The notes under the pieces were generated by a model. The model searched no databases. It worked only from the letters and a program-made list of their open reading frames with translations, and was not told where the DNA came from. Source: Candidatus Peribacteraceae bacterium (lineage in GTDB: Bacteria > Patescibacteriota > Gracilibacteria > Peribacterales > Peribacteraceae). From it: DNA of 35,547 nucleotides. Every line of letters starts with the position of its first letter. The stretch's first letter is position 1. A program made the translations under genes and the position numbers. Shown here piece by piece: positions 1 through 8,800 of the stretch. The stretch is taken from assembly GCA_013140485.1 (NCBI GenBank), contig JABFSS010000117.1, positions 1 through 35,547 of the forward strand, in the 5' to 3' direction.

Positions 1-1171
1 CAGCCTTGCCCGCGTTGCCCGAGATTGTGCCGTCATCAATCGCGGTGACGAGGTCCAGGAGATTGTTCACCGACGGCGCGTCTGCCGGCGACTTGCCGTT
101 CGCATTCAGGAATCCGATCAGCTGCGTCAGCACGAAACTCGACGCGCGTTTAGCGTCATTCGTTTTTGCGAAGACCGCATCGAAAATCGAACGGATGCGG
201 ACGTCTTCGAGCAGCGAGCTCGCTTCGGCGTTATTGAGGCCCAATCCGACGTATTTCTTCTTCAATTCACGCGGCAGAATGGGAATATCTTTTTGAATGC
301 CTGCGAGCATCGTTTGGTCGATCGCAAGCGGCGGAATGTCCGGCTCCGGGAAGTAGCGGTAGTCGTCGGCGCTCTCTTTATCACGGAGCAAGCGCGTCTT
401 GCCTTCGTCGTCTTGCCATCCGACGGTGATGTCTCGCTTGAGCGGACCGCCCGTTTCCTCCCAGGATTTCCGCAGGCGCGCCTCCTCATACTGTAATGCG
501 CGCTCCAGCGCCTTGAACGAGTTCAGGTTCTTGATCTCACTGCGGGGATTGAGCTTCTTCGTCCCTTTCTCGCGCAGGGAAATGGACGCGTCAAAGCGCA
601 TCATGCCTTTGAACATGTCGGCTTCGGAGGCGTTGACCGTGATCAGCATCCTGCGGAGTTCTTCGGCGAACGCGACTGCTTCATCAGAACTTCTCAAATC
701 CGGTTCTGTCACGATTTCCATCAGTGGCGTTCCCGCGCGGTTGTAGTCGCAGAGCGTCACCGATCCTCTGTGCGTCAGTTTTCCCGCGTCGTTCTCCATG
801 TGCAGTCTCGTGATGCCGCACGCCATCTCTTTCTCTCCCAGGTCATAGGTCACCGCTCCTTTCGATGCGAGCGGGAAATCATACTGGGAAATTTGAAATC
901 CCGAGGGGAGATCAGGATAAAAGTAATGCTTCCGGTCGAAGTGACTGCTCGGGTTCACGGTGCAGTTGAGCGCGAGCGACATCTTCACCGCTTTGATAAT
1001 CGCTTCCTTATTGGGGACCGGCAGCGTTCCCGGGTGGCCCATGCAGACCTCGCACACCGTCGTGTTTGCCTCCTTTTCGAACGCGTCGTTATCGCACCCG
1101 CAGAACATCTTCGTCTTCGTGTTCATTTGGGCGTGGACCTCCAGGCCGATGATGGCTTCTAATTCAGGCAT
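1..1171 (-). CDS. gatB: Aspartyl/glutamyl-tRNA amidotransferase subunit B, C-terminus truncated by window edge
   Basis: Reverse-strand translation from ATG at 1171 reads MPELEAIIGLEVHAQMNTKTKMFCGCDNDAFEKEANTTVCEVCMGHPGTLPVPN..., the GatB N-terminal signature. Missing from the ORF track because it runs off the edge. Confidence 0.95.
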   Translation of the reverse strand, partial: MPELEAIIGLEVHAQMNTKTKMFCGCDNDAFEKEANTTVCEVCMGHPGTLPVPNKEAIIKAVKMSLALNCTVNPSSHFDRKHYFYPDLPSGFQISQYDFPLASKGAVTYDLGEKEMACGITRLHMENDAGKLTHRGSVTLCDYNRAGTPLMEIVTEPDLRSSDEAVAFAEELRRMLITVNASEADMFKGMMRFDASISLREKGTKKLNPRSEIKNLNSFKALERALQYEEARLRKSWEETGGPLKRDITVGWQDDEGKTRLLRDKESADDYRYFPEPDIPPLAIDQTMLAGIQKDIPILPRELKKKYVGLGLNNAEASSLLEDVRIRSIFDAVFAKTNDAKRASSFVLTQLIGFLNANGKSPADAPSVNNLLDLVTAIDDGTISGNAGKA

Positions 1172-1175
1172 ATTG

Positions 1176-1200
1176 TCATTCTGAGCGTAGCGAAGAATGA
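1176..1200. repeat. Dispersed hairpin, copy 1
   Basis: TCATTCTGAGCGTAGCGAAGAATGA; related copies at 11274-11298 and 26397-26426 (reverse complement). Confidence 0.7.
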
Positions 1201-1637
1201 GGATAGTCCACAATCAGCACTCCCTCCAAGTGATCCACTTCATGCTGCACGACGCGCGCGTCGAAGTGCATGAGCTTGCGCTGCTGCTTCTTCCCCTGGA
1301 GATCAACGTAATCCAGTTTGATTTCGATGGAGCGAGGGATCATGAGCCAGACGTTCGGCAGACTCAGGCAGCCCTCCTGGTCGATGTCGGTCTCTTTGCT
1401 CTTCGAGGTGATCTTCGGATTGATCAATGGCGTGATCTTGCCGCCGATGACGGCGATGCAGATACGCTCGGTCCGGTTGACCTGCGGCGATGCCAGCCCC
1501 ACGCCGCTTGCTTCGTGCATGGTTTCGATCATGTCTTTGATCAATTGTTTGATCTCCTTTGTGACTTTTGGAACCTTCTTCGTTTTTGTCCGAAGAATCG
1601 GATTATCTGGACCAATGACAATAGGGAGGATGGCCAT
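1176..1637 (-). CDS. def: Peptide deformylase
   Basis: Motifs GVGLASPQV, EGCLSLP and QHEVDHLEG in the ORF translation. Confidence 0.95.
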   Translation of the reverse strand: MAILPIVIGPDNPILRTKTKKVPKVTKEIKQLIKDMIETMHEASGVGLASPQVNRTERICIAVIGGKITPLINPKITSKSKETDIDQEGCLSLPNVWLMIPRSIEIKLDYVDLQGKKQQRKLMHFDARVVQHEVDHLEGVLIVDYPHSSLRSE

Positions 1638-1640
1638 TCG

Positions 1641-1714
1641 GAATGGAAAATTGAAAATGGAAAATTGCTAATTTCATTTTCCATTATCCATTTACAATTT
1701 TCAATCCTCAATTG
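1641..1714. repeat. 7-nt-word hairpin repeat between def and the dnaQ-like gene
   Basis: ATGGAAA|ATTGAAA|ATGGAAA|ATTG ... TTTCATT|TTCCATT|ATCCATT|TACAATT|TTCAATC|CTCAATT. Confidence 0.8.
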
Positions 1715-2286
1715 CTCTTTGCCAGCGTTTTCACTCCTGCCCTCTTCTTCAACTCCTCAAACGACAGAATCTTCCCCGAGTCGAGCATTTTTTGTAGCGC
1801 TTGCGTCGTCAGAAGAACATCGGCCAGGGCACGGTGGCGGTCGACCGGCACCTCAAGATTGAAACGTTTGCAGAGAACGTCGAGCGAATGACGAAATTCC
1901 GCCGGGTAGAGGTTGCGGCTCAGGATCATCGTGCAGAGGCATTCAGGTAGGTCGACGAAGCCCCAGCAGTACTGCTTCTCGGATTCCAGGAATCCATAAT
2001 CGAACTGCGCATTGTGCGCGATCAAGGTCGACCCGTTCGCGAATTCCAGAAATTGCGGCAGCACGAGGTCGATGGTCGGCGCGTTCTTCACGTCCTCGTC
2101 GGAAATCTTGTTCACTTGCCGCGCGTCCCACGGAATATCGCGCTCGGGATTCACGAACGTCACAAAATGCTCGTCCAGAATCTTCCCGTTCTCCAGCCGC
2201 ACCGCTGCAATCTCCACAATCCGGTGTCCCCGCTGGGGATCGAGACCGGTCGTCTCAATGTCGAAAATGGTCAGAGGCGGCAGCAC
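1708..2286 (-). CDS. DnaQ/pol III epsilon-like 3'-5' exonuclease
   Basis: DEDDh exonuclease pattern: FDIETTGLDPQRGHRIVEIAAV, LIAHNAQFDYGFL, HRALADVLLT. Confidence 0.88.
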   Translation of the reverse strand: MLPPLTIFDIETTGLDPQRGHRIVEIAAVRLENGKILDEHFVTFVNPERDIPWDARQVNKISDEDVKNAPTIDLVLPQFLEFANGSTLIAHNAQFDYGFLESEKQYCWGFVDLPECLCTMILSRNLYPAEFRHSLDVLCKRFNLEVPVDRHRALADVLLTTQALQKMLDSGKILSFEELKKRAGVKTLAKSN

Positions 2287-2320
2287 AAGGTCGACAGAAT
2301 AGTGGAAGTCTCCGGATAGA

Positions 2321-2390
2321 GGAAATGGTCAGATGGGCAAATGGTCCGGTGGTAGAATCATGAGCCCATCTGCCCATCCGACCACATGCC
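2321..2390. repeat. 8-nt-word hairpin repeat in the dnaQ-like/nth divergent spacer
   Basis: AAATGGTC|AGATGGGC|AAATGGTC|CGGTGG ... GCCCATCT|GCCCATCC|GACCACAT; 16/18 pairing between 2327-2344 and 2366-2383. Confidence 0.8.
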
Positions 2391-3039
2391 ATTCGATGCT
2401 TCCACCGTCCTCAGCACGCTGGAAAAACTCCACGAGCCCCCGCGCACGTTCCTCGATTTCGATTCGCCTTTCCATCTGCTTGTGGCGACGATCCTCAGCG
2501 CGCAGTGCACCGATAAGCGCGTGAACATGGTCACGCCGGCGTTATTCAAAAAGTATCCGTTGCCGCAGGATTTTCTTGCCGTGCCGGAAGAAGAACTGCG
2601 CCGCGACATCTTCACATGCGGGCATTACAACAATAAAGCGAAGTACCTGCGTGAAACGTCCCGCATCCTCGTAGAGAAGTTCAATAGCGAAGTGCCCCAA
2701 ACGATGGAAGAACTGCTGACGCTCCTCGGCGTGGGACGCAAAACGGCGACGGTCGTTCTGTATGCGGCTTTTCAGCGGCAGGAGGGGATTGCGGTGGATA
2801 CACATGTATGGCGCGTCAGCAAACGTCTCGGCCTCACGAAAGCGAACAGTCAGGGAAAAATCGAACTCGATCTCATGCGGCAGACGCCGCGGGCGAAGTG
2901 GGGGCTGTTCCATACACTTCTTATCACTCACGGACGAACCGTCTGCACGGCGAGGAATCGGCAGTGTGAGAAATGTCCGTTTAAGAATGACTGCCCCTCG
3001 TCACTCGTGACCGGAAAAATTGACTTGGCGAAAAAGTAG
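2386..3039 (+). CDS. nth: Endonuclease III (HhH-GPD DNA glycosylase/AP lyase with 4Fe-4S cluster)
   Basis: LLVATILSAQCTDKRVN, LLGVGRKTATVV, VDTHVWRVSKRLGL, C-terminal Cys cluster CTARNRQCEKCPFKNDC. Confidence 0.95.
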   Translation: MPFDASTVLSTLEKLHEPPRTFLDFDSPFHLLVATILSAQCTDKRVNMVTPALFKKYPLPQDFLAVPEEELRRDIFTCGHYNNKAKYLRETSRILVEKFNSEVPQTMEELLTLLGVGRKTATVVLYAAFQRQEGIAVDTHVWRVSKRLGLTKANSQGKIELDLMRQTPRAKWGLFHTLLITHGRTVCTARNRQCEKCPFKNDCPSSLVTGKIDLAKK

Positions 3040-3054
3040 ATAATAATCATAGGC

Positions 3055-3276
3055 ATGACGAAATCTATTGAGTCGTATCGCACGGAGAGAATTCTCATAC
3101 AACCGGCAGATATTCCTCCAAATAAAGTCCGGTTGGTTCAGTCTTTATTGGATCTTATAGAATCGCAATCCTGGGAAAAAGTTCGGGGAACGGTGATGGG
3201 AACCTTGGACCTCTTTAATATTCCGTATACTGCCATTGAACAAGAGCGTGAAGGATATGTGCATGACGAGCAGTAG
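3055..3276 (+). CDS. Hypothetical small protein (73 aa)
   Basis: Intact ORF between nth and the DipZ-like gene, same strand, tight spacing. Confidence 0.5.
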   Translation: MTKSIESYRTERILIQPADIPPNKVRLVQSLLDLIESQSWEKVRGTVMGTLDLFNIPYTAIEQEREGYVHDEQ

Positions 3277-3290
3277 GTATACTGGCTTGG

Positions 3291-5108
3291 ATGATCTCTG
3301 TCTTTTTGACGCTCTTCGCGGCCGGCCTCGTCACGATCCTGCTGCCGTGCATCCTCCCGCTCATCCCGGTCGTTTTGGGCGTGAGCATCGTTGGGAAAAG
3401 CAGGCTGCGGCCGCTCGTGACGATTGGGGGAATGGTGATTTCGTTTGTCGCGTTCACATTCATCTTGCAGGTACTCCTGAGCAATTTCGTCACGTTCGCC
3501 GATGTGATCCAAACGTCGACGTATTACGTTCTTCTCCTCTTCGGCATCTGCTTCCTTACCAACAACAGACTCATCCAGCTTCTGGTTGCCGCGGTCGGCG
3601 GATTCTTCTACTGGAAGTTCGGTTGGGTCGTCATGACGGTTGCAGAAGTCGGCGGGTGGCTCGCGATTGAAATCGGCGGACGGGTGGCGTCAAAGATTCA
3701 ACAGCTCGGATCGGACGTGCAGCAGTCCGCGCGGTCGGGTCTGGGGTCCGATTCCCTCCTCACCGCCTTCATCGTCGGCCTCACGCTTGGTCTTGTATGG
3801 GTTCCCTGCGCGGGGCCCGCTCTGGGGTTCGCGCTCGCGCTGGTCCGCGAAGAACCCGGCGCGATGGCACTCGGAGCACTCGCAGCCTACGGACTCGGCG
3901 CGGCAGTTCCTCTCCTGATCGTTGCGTATGGAGGACAGTGGGCGGTGCACTCCGTCAGAGCCTTGAGTCAATACACGGGTCGCATCAAGCAGTTCGCCGG
4001 CGCCATTCTCATTATCACCGCGATCGGATTCCAGTACGGCTGGCTGATGACTTTTCAGGCATGGCTCACCGACGTGACGGGCTTTGGCAATCTTGGATCT
4101 CGGATCGAAGAGCAGTTATTTGCTACGAATGAAAATTCCTCTGTCGCCTCTGTTCCTTCTGTACTCTCCTCTATGACTTTGCCAAAACTTCCAAAAATCA
4201 CGAGAGCTCCGGAATTCACCGGCCTTGGTCCGTGGCATAACTCGCCGCCGTTTACACTCGCGTCGCTGAAAGGCAAAATCGTCCTCGTCGACTTCTGGAC
4301 GTACAGCTGCATCAACTGCATCCGGACGCTGCCGTATATGGAGGGATACTGGAATAAATTTAAAGACCAGCCATTTCTCCTCCTCGGCGTCCACACGCCT
4401 GAGTTCGTTTTTGAAAAGAGCGAGCGCAACGTCGCCGATGCCATCAAGCGCCACGGACTCACGTATCCCACGGCGCAGGATAACGACTTCGGAACGTGGA
4501 ATGCGTTCGCCAACCGCTACTGGCCGGCGAAATATTTGATCGATGCCGACGGCTACATTCGCTACACGCACTTCGGCGAGGGGGGATACGAAGAGACGGA
4601 TCTTGCGATCCAAAGTCTCCTCAAAGAAATCGGCGCGACGGCGAAAGGGCCGATGATCGGCGGGGATCAACAGCCGCAGGAGTACCGTGACCGTTCGCCG
4701 GAGACATACCTGGGCGAACGCAGTTGGCCTGCGTTCTTCAACAGCCTCGGCGATCCCGATGATGCAGTGCATACGTACACCGCGCCGTCTTCGCTTCCGC
4801 TCAATCGCTATGCCTTGGTCGGTGATTGGCAACTGAGCGGGGATGGAGAGCATCAGATTCTTCGCAGTAGCGAAGGGGAGATCCGGTATCAGGCGCTGGC
4901 TGCGGAAGTGAATCTGGTGCTGGGACTTGAAGAGGGAATCTCTTCCGTAAACGCAGACGTCTTTGTCGATGGCAAAAAAACGAAGAGCATCACCATCGTT
5001 CCGAATGATCTCTACAGTCTCTTCACGGGAGACTATGGCGAGCATGAGATTATCCTGAAGATTCATGGAAAGGGTGTGGCGGGATATGCGTATACGTTCG
5101 GGTCGTAA
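3291..5108 (+). CDS. DipZ-like fusion: CcdA/DsbD transmembrane domain + TlpA-like thioredoxin (CINC) + C-terminal domain
   Basis: Multi-TM N-terminus (GLVTILLPCILPLIPVVLG, LGLVWVPCAGPALG) followed by VDFWTYSCINCIRTLPYMEGYW thioredoxin motif and a C-terminal beta-rich region. Confidence 0.88.
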   Translation: MISVFLTLFAAGLVTILLPCILPLIPVVLGVSIVGKSRLRPLVTIGGMVISFVAFTFILQVLLSNFVTFADVIQTSTYYVLLLFGICFLTNNRLIQLLVAAVGGFFYWKFGWVVMTVAEVGGWLAIEIGGRVASKIQQLGSDVQQSARSGLGSDSLLTAFIVGLTLGLVWVPCAGPALGFALALVREEPGAMALGALAAYGLGAAVPLLIVAYGGQWAVHSVRALSQYTGRIKQFAGAILIITAIGFQYGWLMTFQAWLTDVTGFGNLGSRIEEQLFATNENSSVASVPSVLSSMTLPKLPKITRAPEFTGLGPWHNSPPFTLASLKGKIVLVDFWTYSCINCIRTLPYMEGYWNKFKDQPFLLLGVHTPEFVFEKSERNVADAIKRHGLTYPTAQDNDFGTWNAFANRYWPAKYLIDADGYIRYTHFGEGGYEETDLAIQSLLKEIGATAKGPMIGGDQQPQEYRDRSPETYLGERSWPAFFNSLGDPDDAVHTYTAPSSLPLNRYALVGDWQLSGDGEHQILRSSEGEIRYQALAAEVNLVLGLEEGISSVNADVFVDGKKTKSITIVPNDLYSLFTGDYGEHEIILKIHGKGVAGYAYTFGS

Positions 5109-5213
5109 TCACGCTGTTTTCCTCATGTGAAAGCCTAAAAGAAGGATTTGTATTTCCCATTCTTTCTTTTCTAAAAAAGAAAGGTAGCATGCTGCACTTC
5201 TAACATTTTCCCA

Positions 5214-5636
5214 TTGAACATGCCTATCGACGGTTTACTACAAGCACTTGAGCAGCTCGGGGCAGAGAACGCCGCCACCGAAGCAGAGCGCATTGATGAG
5301 ACCATAGAGTGTGAGATGGCCATCAATGACATTCAGGGGCCCGTCACGCGGTATCTTGGAGGTGAATCTCTGTCCAAGGGTCTCATCCTGCGGCAGCTTT
5401 TTCAGATTTTGGATGTGCAGTTCCCAGAAAGATTCTCCGAAGTCACCGCGAAGTTGGCGTTTGGAAAACTCAGACTTTCCGAACGGGATATCGCGCTTGC
5501 CTTCGCGGAGCTTCGCGTTGCCCCCGTGGCAGTCCAGGACGCCATCGCACAGGCATGTAGAGCGATCTCTGAGGGTAGGCCTAACGATTCGCTTGAAGAA
5601 TGGCTCGCGACAATCGGAATTCCGTCGGCGGAGTAA
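5214..5636 (+). CDS. Hypothetical protein
   Basis: 140 aa ORF with balanced composition; no family recognised. Confidence 0.5.
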   Translation: MNMPIDGLLQALEQLGAENAATEAERIDETIECEMAINDIQGPVTRYLGGESLSKGLILRQLFQILDVQFPERFSEVTAKLAFGKLRLSERDIALAFAELRVAPVAVQDAIAQACRAISEGRPNDSLEEWLATIGIPSAE

Positions 5637-5658
5637 CGTCCCTTTCGTCATAAAAAGT

Positions 5659-5916
5659 ATGGATAAGCGCAATGCCTTCCGCGAGAGATCTCCAGTCTCC
5701 AGTACTAAATCCAACATGGATGAGGCTCAGATTTTGGCGACTGCTCTTTGTAAGGTCAACGTCACGGATATTTTAGGCGCCCTGAAGAAAATTAGGGCAG
5801 TCGAATTATGTGTTCGTCTGGCGCTACTGGCCGCAGCAGAACGAGTGAATCGAGGCGTGGAAGCCGGAGGCAGGTTCAAAGATCTTCTTGCGGCGGAAGC
5901 GGGGGTACAGTTTTAA
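5659..5916 (+). CDS. Hypothetical small protein
   Basis: In-frame sub-ORF of the 5311-5916 track entry starting at ATG 5659 (MDKRNAFRERSPVSS...), downstream of 5636 with plausible spacing. Confidence 0.4.
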   Translation: MDKRNAFRERSPVSSTKSNMDEAQILATALCKVNVTDILGALKKIRAVELCVRLALLAAAERVNRGVEAGGRFKDLLAAEAGVQF

Positions 5917-5961
5917 AGAAGAAAGAGTGGAAGCAAATGCAGGCATGGTTCGCATCGTCGT

Positions 5962-7464
5962 TCACATCGCCGACGGATACAGGAAGAATGTGAAGAGCAA
6001 TCCCGCGATCCCTCCGCACAAGGAGAGCATTGCCCAGACGGGGCATTCTTTGAGCCATGCATTCGTTGAGAACTTCAGTCGGTGATTGATGCTCAGACTT
6101 TGCAGACATCCAAACGGCGTCAGTCCGCCAGCCCATGTGAGGAGAACAAGAAGCAGACGAATCTGCCATATCGCCAGGGGGTGAGAGAGAATGATGGAGG
6201 CCTGCATGGCCGCCAGAGCGACGTTGTCGGTCACGGCTGAGCAAAGTGAGAGGACAATCAGCAGTGTGAACTGGAATGCCGGCGGCAGCAGGAAGAAGAA
6301 GCCGAACATGCCGCTGCCGCTCAGGCCGTGTTCGATGAACCACAGGAGCGAGAAAATAACCATGAGCTTGAACCAAATGGGTATCTGCTCGCGCAGGTGA
6401 TGATGAATGACGTGACCGACGCCCGACGAAGAAAGATGCACGACTGCGGCGATGCCCGCCGGCAGCAGCAAGATCCACAGCGGAACGGATATGGACGTTC
6501 CGATTGTGTCCATAATGGCATGCGCGACAATGCCGGCAGCGAGGAGTGTCACCGTACAGACTCCCAATCCGGAATTGAAGATCCCCGTCACATGCCGTTT
6601 CGTATCGCCGGGAATATGCATCGTCTGCGGTTCATGGGGTTTCCATTCCACGCCGCTCCGTGCCATGAGTATTCCCAACCACGCGGCGGGAACAAGAATG
6701 CCAAAGAGACATATTGGCCAATTCGTAAGCCAGAAGGAGGGGGTCACCGTATGGAGAAGAGGACCGAGAGTTTCATGAAACTTGATGTTGGTCGGTTCCG
6801 CCGCAACGGTGACGAGATTGGAAATCAATCCGCCGAAGAGTAACGCGAAGAGCGCGCGCGTTGCCCAGGCAGATGGAAGCAAATTGAAGAGCAGTACGCA
6901 GGAAATGATGACGATGGAGACGCCGTCAAGAATATTGCCGAGAAGTCCCATCACGACGACATAGAGCGGGATGAGAATGAAGGGCTTCAGTCCTATTTTC
7001 TGACAGAAGTGATACAGGGCATTGGGCAGTGGAGAATGTTCGAAAGAAATGCCCGTCAACACAATCGAGATGTATGCCGCCCATACGGCGGGACTGAAGG
7101 CCTGCAGCGACGTGGGCCTGCCGTTCACCGGCGCAAGCAATGGAAGCAGCAGCAGAAACGTCCCTGCGGCAACTCCCGGAAAGAGCGCGGTGCCCAGCCG
7201 CTGCATCCACGACAATCGCGCGGGAAGTTCCCCGAAGAGCGAAAAAATGATGAGAACGATGCCGACGACGGGGCCAGCCGCTCCGAAGAGGTTTTGGACC
7301 GCAGGCGGAGCCCACACGGTTCCTACCGTGAGCGCAATGCCCAGCGACATGATCCACAGAGTCCGGAGTTTCAGCCGGTACACACTTCGTCGCGCATTCC
7401 ACCGCCAAACAACCTTGGGAGAGAGTGACTCCCCGAAGGTTGTTGAAGGGGCGGAAAGAGTCAT
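5962..7464 (-). CDS. NhaD-like Na+/H+ antiporter (ion transporter superfamily); true start may be downstream of 7408
   Basis: About 12 hydrophobic segments; motifs LLGNILDGVSIVIIS and SAVTDNVALAAMQ reminiscent of NhaD. Confidence 0.65.
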   Translation of the reverse strand: MTLSAPSTTFGESLSPKVVWRWNARRSVYRLKLRTLWIMSLGIALTVGTVWAPPAVQNLFGAAGPVVGIVLIIFSLFGELPARLSWMQRLGTALFPGVAAGTFLLLLPLLAPVNGRPTSLQAFSPAVWAAYISIVLTGISFEHSPLPNALYHFCQKIGLKPFILIPLYVVVMGLLGNILDGVSIVIISCVLLFNLLPSAWATRALFALLFGGLISNLVTVAAEPTNIKFHETLGPLLHTVTPSFWLTNWPICLFGILVPAAWLGILMARSGVEWKPHEPQTMHIPGDTKRHVTGIFNSGLGVCTVTLLAAGIVAHAIMDTIGTSISVPLWILLLPAGIAAVVHLSSSGVGHVIHHHLREQIPIWFKLMVIFSLLWFIEHGLSGSGMFGFFFLLPPAFQFTLLIVLSLCSAVTDNVALAAMQASIILSHPLAIWQIRLLLVLLTWAGGLTPFGCLQSLSINHRLKFSTNAWLKECPVWAMLSLCGGIAGLLFTFFLYPSAM

Positions 7465-7467
7465 TGC

Positions 7468-8749
7468 CTAAAGGTCATCGAAAACATATGCCGGCATCCC
7501 ATGCTCACCGACGTCCAAGCCTTCCTTTTCTTCCGCCGTTCCGACGCGCAGACCGATCACGGCTTTGATGACGAGCCACGCAATAGAGGAGGCGATGACG
7601 ACGAACGCGCCGACCGCGACGACACCCACTGCCTGCGACGTCAAAAGCGTCAGACCCCCGCCGTAGAGCAGGCCGTTGGCGCCCGTGAAGACGGAACCAT
7701 CAATAGTCGCGAAGAGACCGACGGCGAGGGTTCCCCACACACCGTTGATCAAGTGGACGGAGAGTGCGCCGACGGGATCATCGATCCGCAGCTTCTCGAA
7801 TCCGAAGACTGCCAGGACCGCCAGGACCCCGGCAATGCCGCCGATCACCACGGCACCCGCCATGGAGACGGCATCGCATCCCGCGGTAACCGCCACGAGG
7901 CCGCCGAGCGTTCCGTTGATGATCATGCTCAAGTCCGGCTTCTTCTGGAGATACCACGAGGCCAGAAGAGCCGTGAGCGTACCCGCTGCTGCCGCGAGGT
8001 TTGTCGTCAGAGCGATGTGCGCAATCGAGCGTGCGTCGACCGCCATGGTGCTTCCCGGATTGAAGCCGAACCAGCCCAGCCAGAGGATCAATCCTCCCAG
8101 CGTGACGTTCGTCATGTTGTGTCCCCGGATGGTTTGAGCCTTTCCCTGGGCGTCAAACCTCCCCAGACGCGGGCCGAGGATGATGGCGCCCATCAGAGCA
8201 GCCCATCCTCCGATACTGTGGACCACGGAGGATCCGGCGAAATCATGGAAGGGCGTCGCAAGCGTTGAGAGGAAGCCGCCGCCCCAAATCCAGTGGCCGG
8301 CGATGGGGTAGATAACGGCGGTCAAGGCGGCCGCAAACACGATGAAGGAGCCGAATTTTATGCGCTCGGCAACGGCGCCCGAGACGATCGTGGCGGCGGT
8401 GCCGGCGAAGACCAGCTGGAAAAAGAATTTGGCCGCCATCGGGACGGAGGTCCAGTCGAGCGCGCTGAATGACGCTGAACCGTTGATCAGCGACGGCAAG
8501 AAGCCCGTGAGACCGATGTACGGATTGCCGTTCCCGAACATCAGCGCAAAGCCAATGGTCCAGAAGGCGATGCTGGAGACCGCGAAGACGACGTAATTTT
8601 TGGCGAGGATGTTCACGCAGTTCTTGGCGCGGCAGAGGCCGGATTCCACCAATGCGAAGCCCGCGTTCATGAAGAACACGAGGAAGGCGGTCATGAGGAC
8701 CCACGACGTGTCGAGGGCGATCTTGAGGTCGGGGAGTGTGAGTTCCATG
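7468..8749 (-). CDS. amtB: Ammonium transporter
   Basis: MELTLPDLKIALDTSWVLMTAFLVFFMNAGFALVESGLCRAKNCVNILAKN, DFAGSSVVHSIGGWAALMGA, GFNPGS. Start placed at ATG 8749 rather than the track's 8853. Confidence 0.95.
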
Positions 8750-8800
8750 GGGAAGGGGGGGGCGGGAAAGGGACAGAGGAAACAAAAGAGACAAAAGGGT

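Noticed and set aside
4116-5066. 316-aa antisense ORF opposite the DipZ-like gene, and other long antisense ORFs in the track (e.g. 8999-9961, 16823-17947)
   Set aside because: They mirror clearly recognisable coding genes on the other strand; composition is typical of GC-rich antisense frames.
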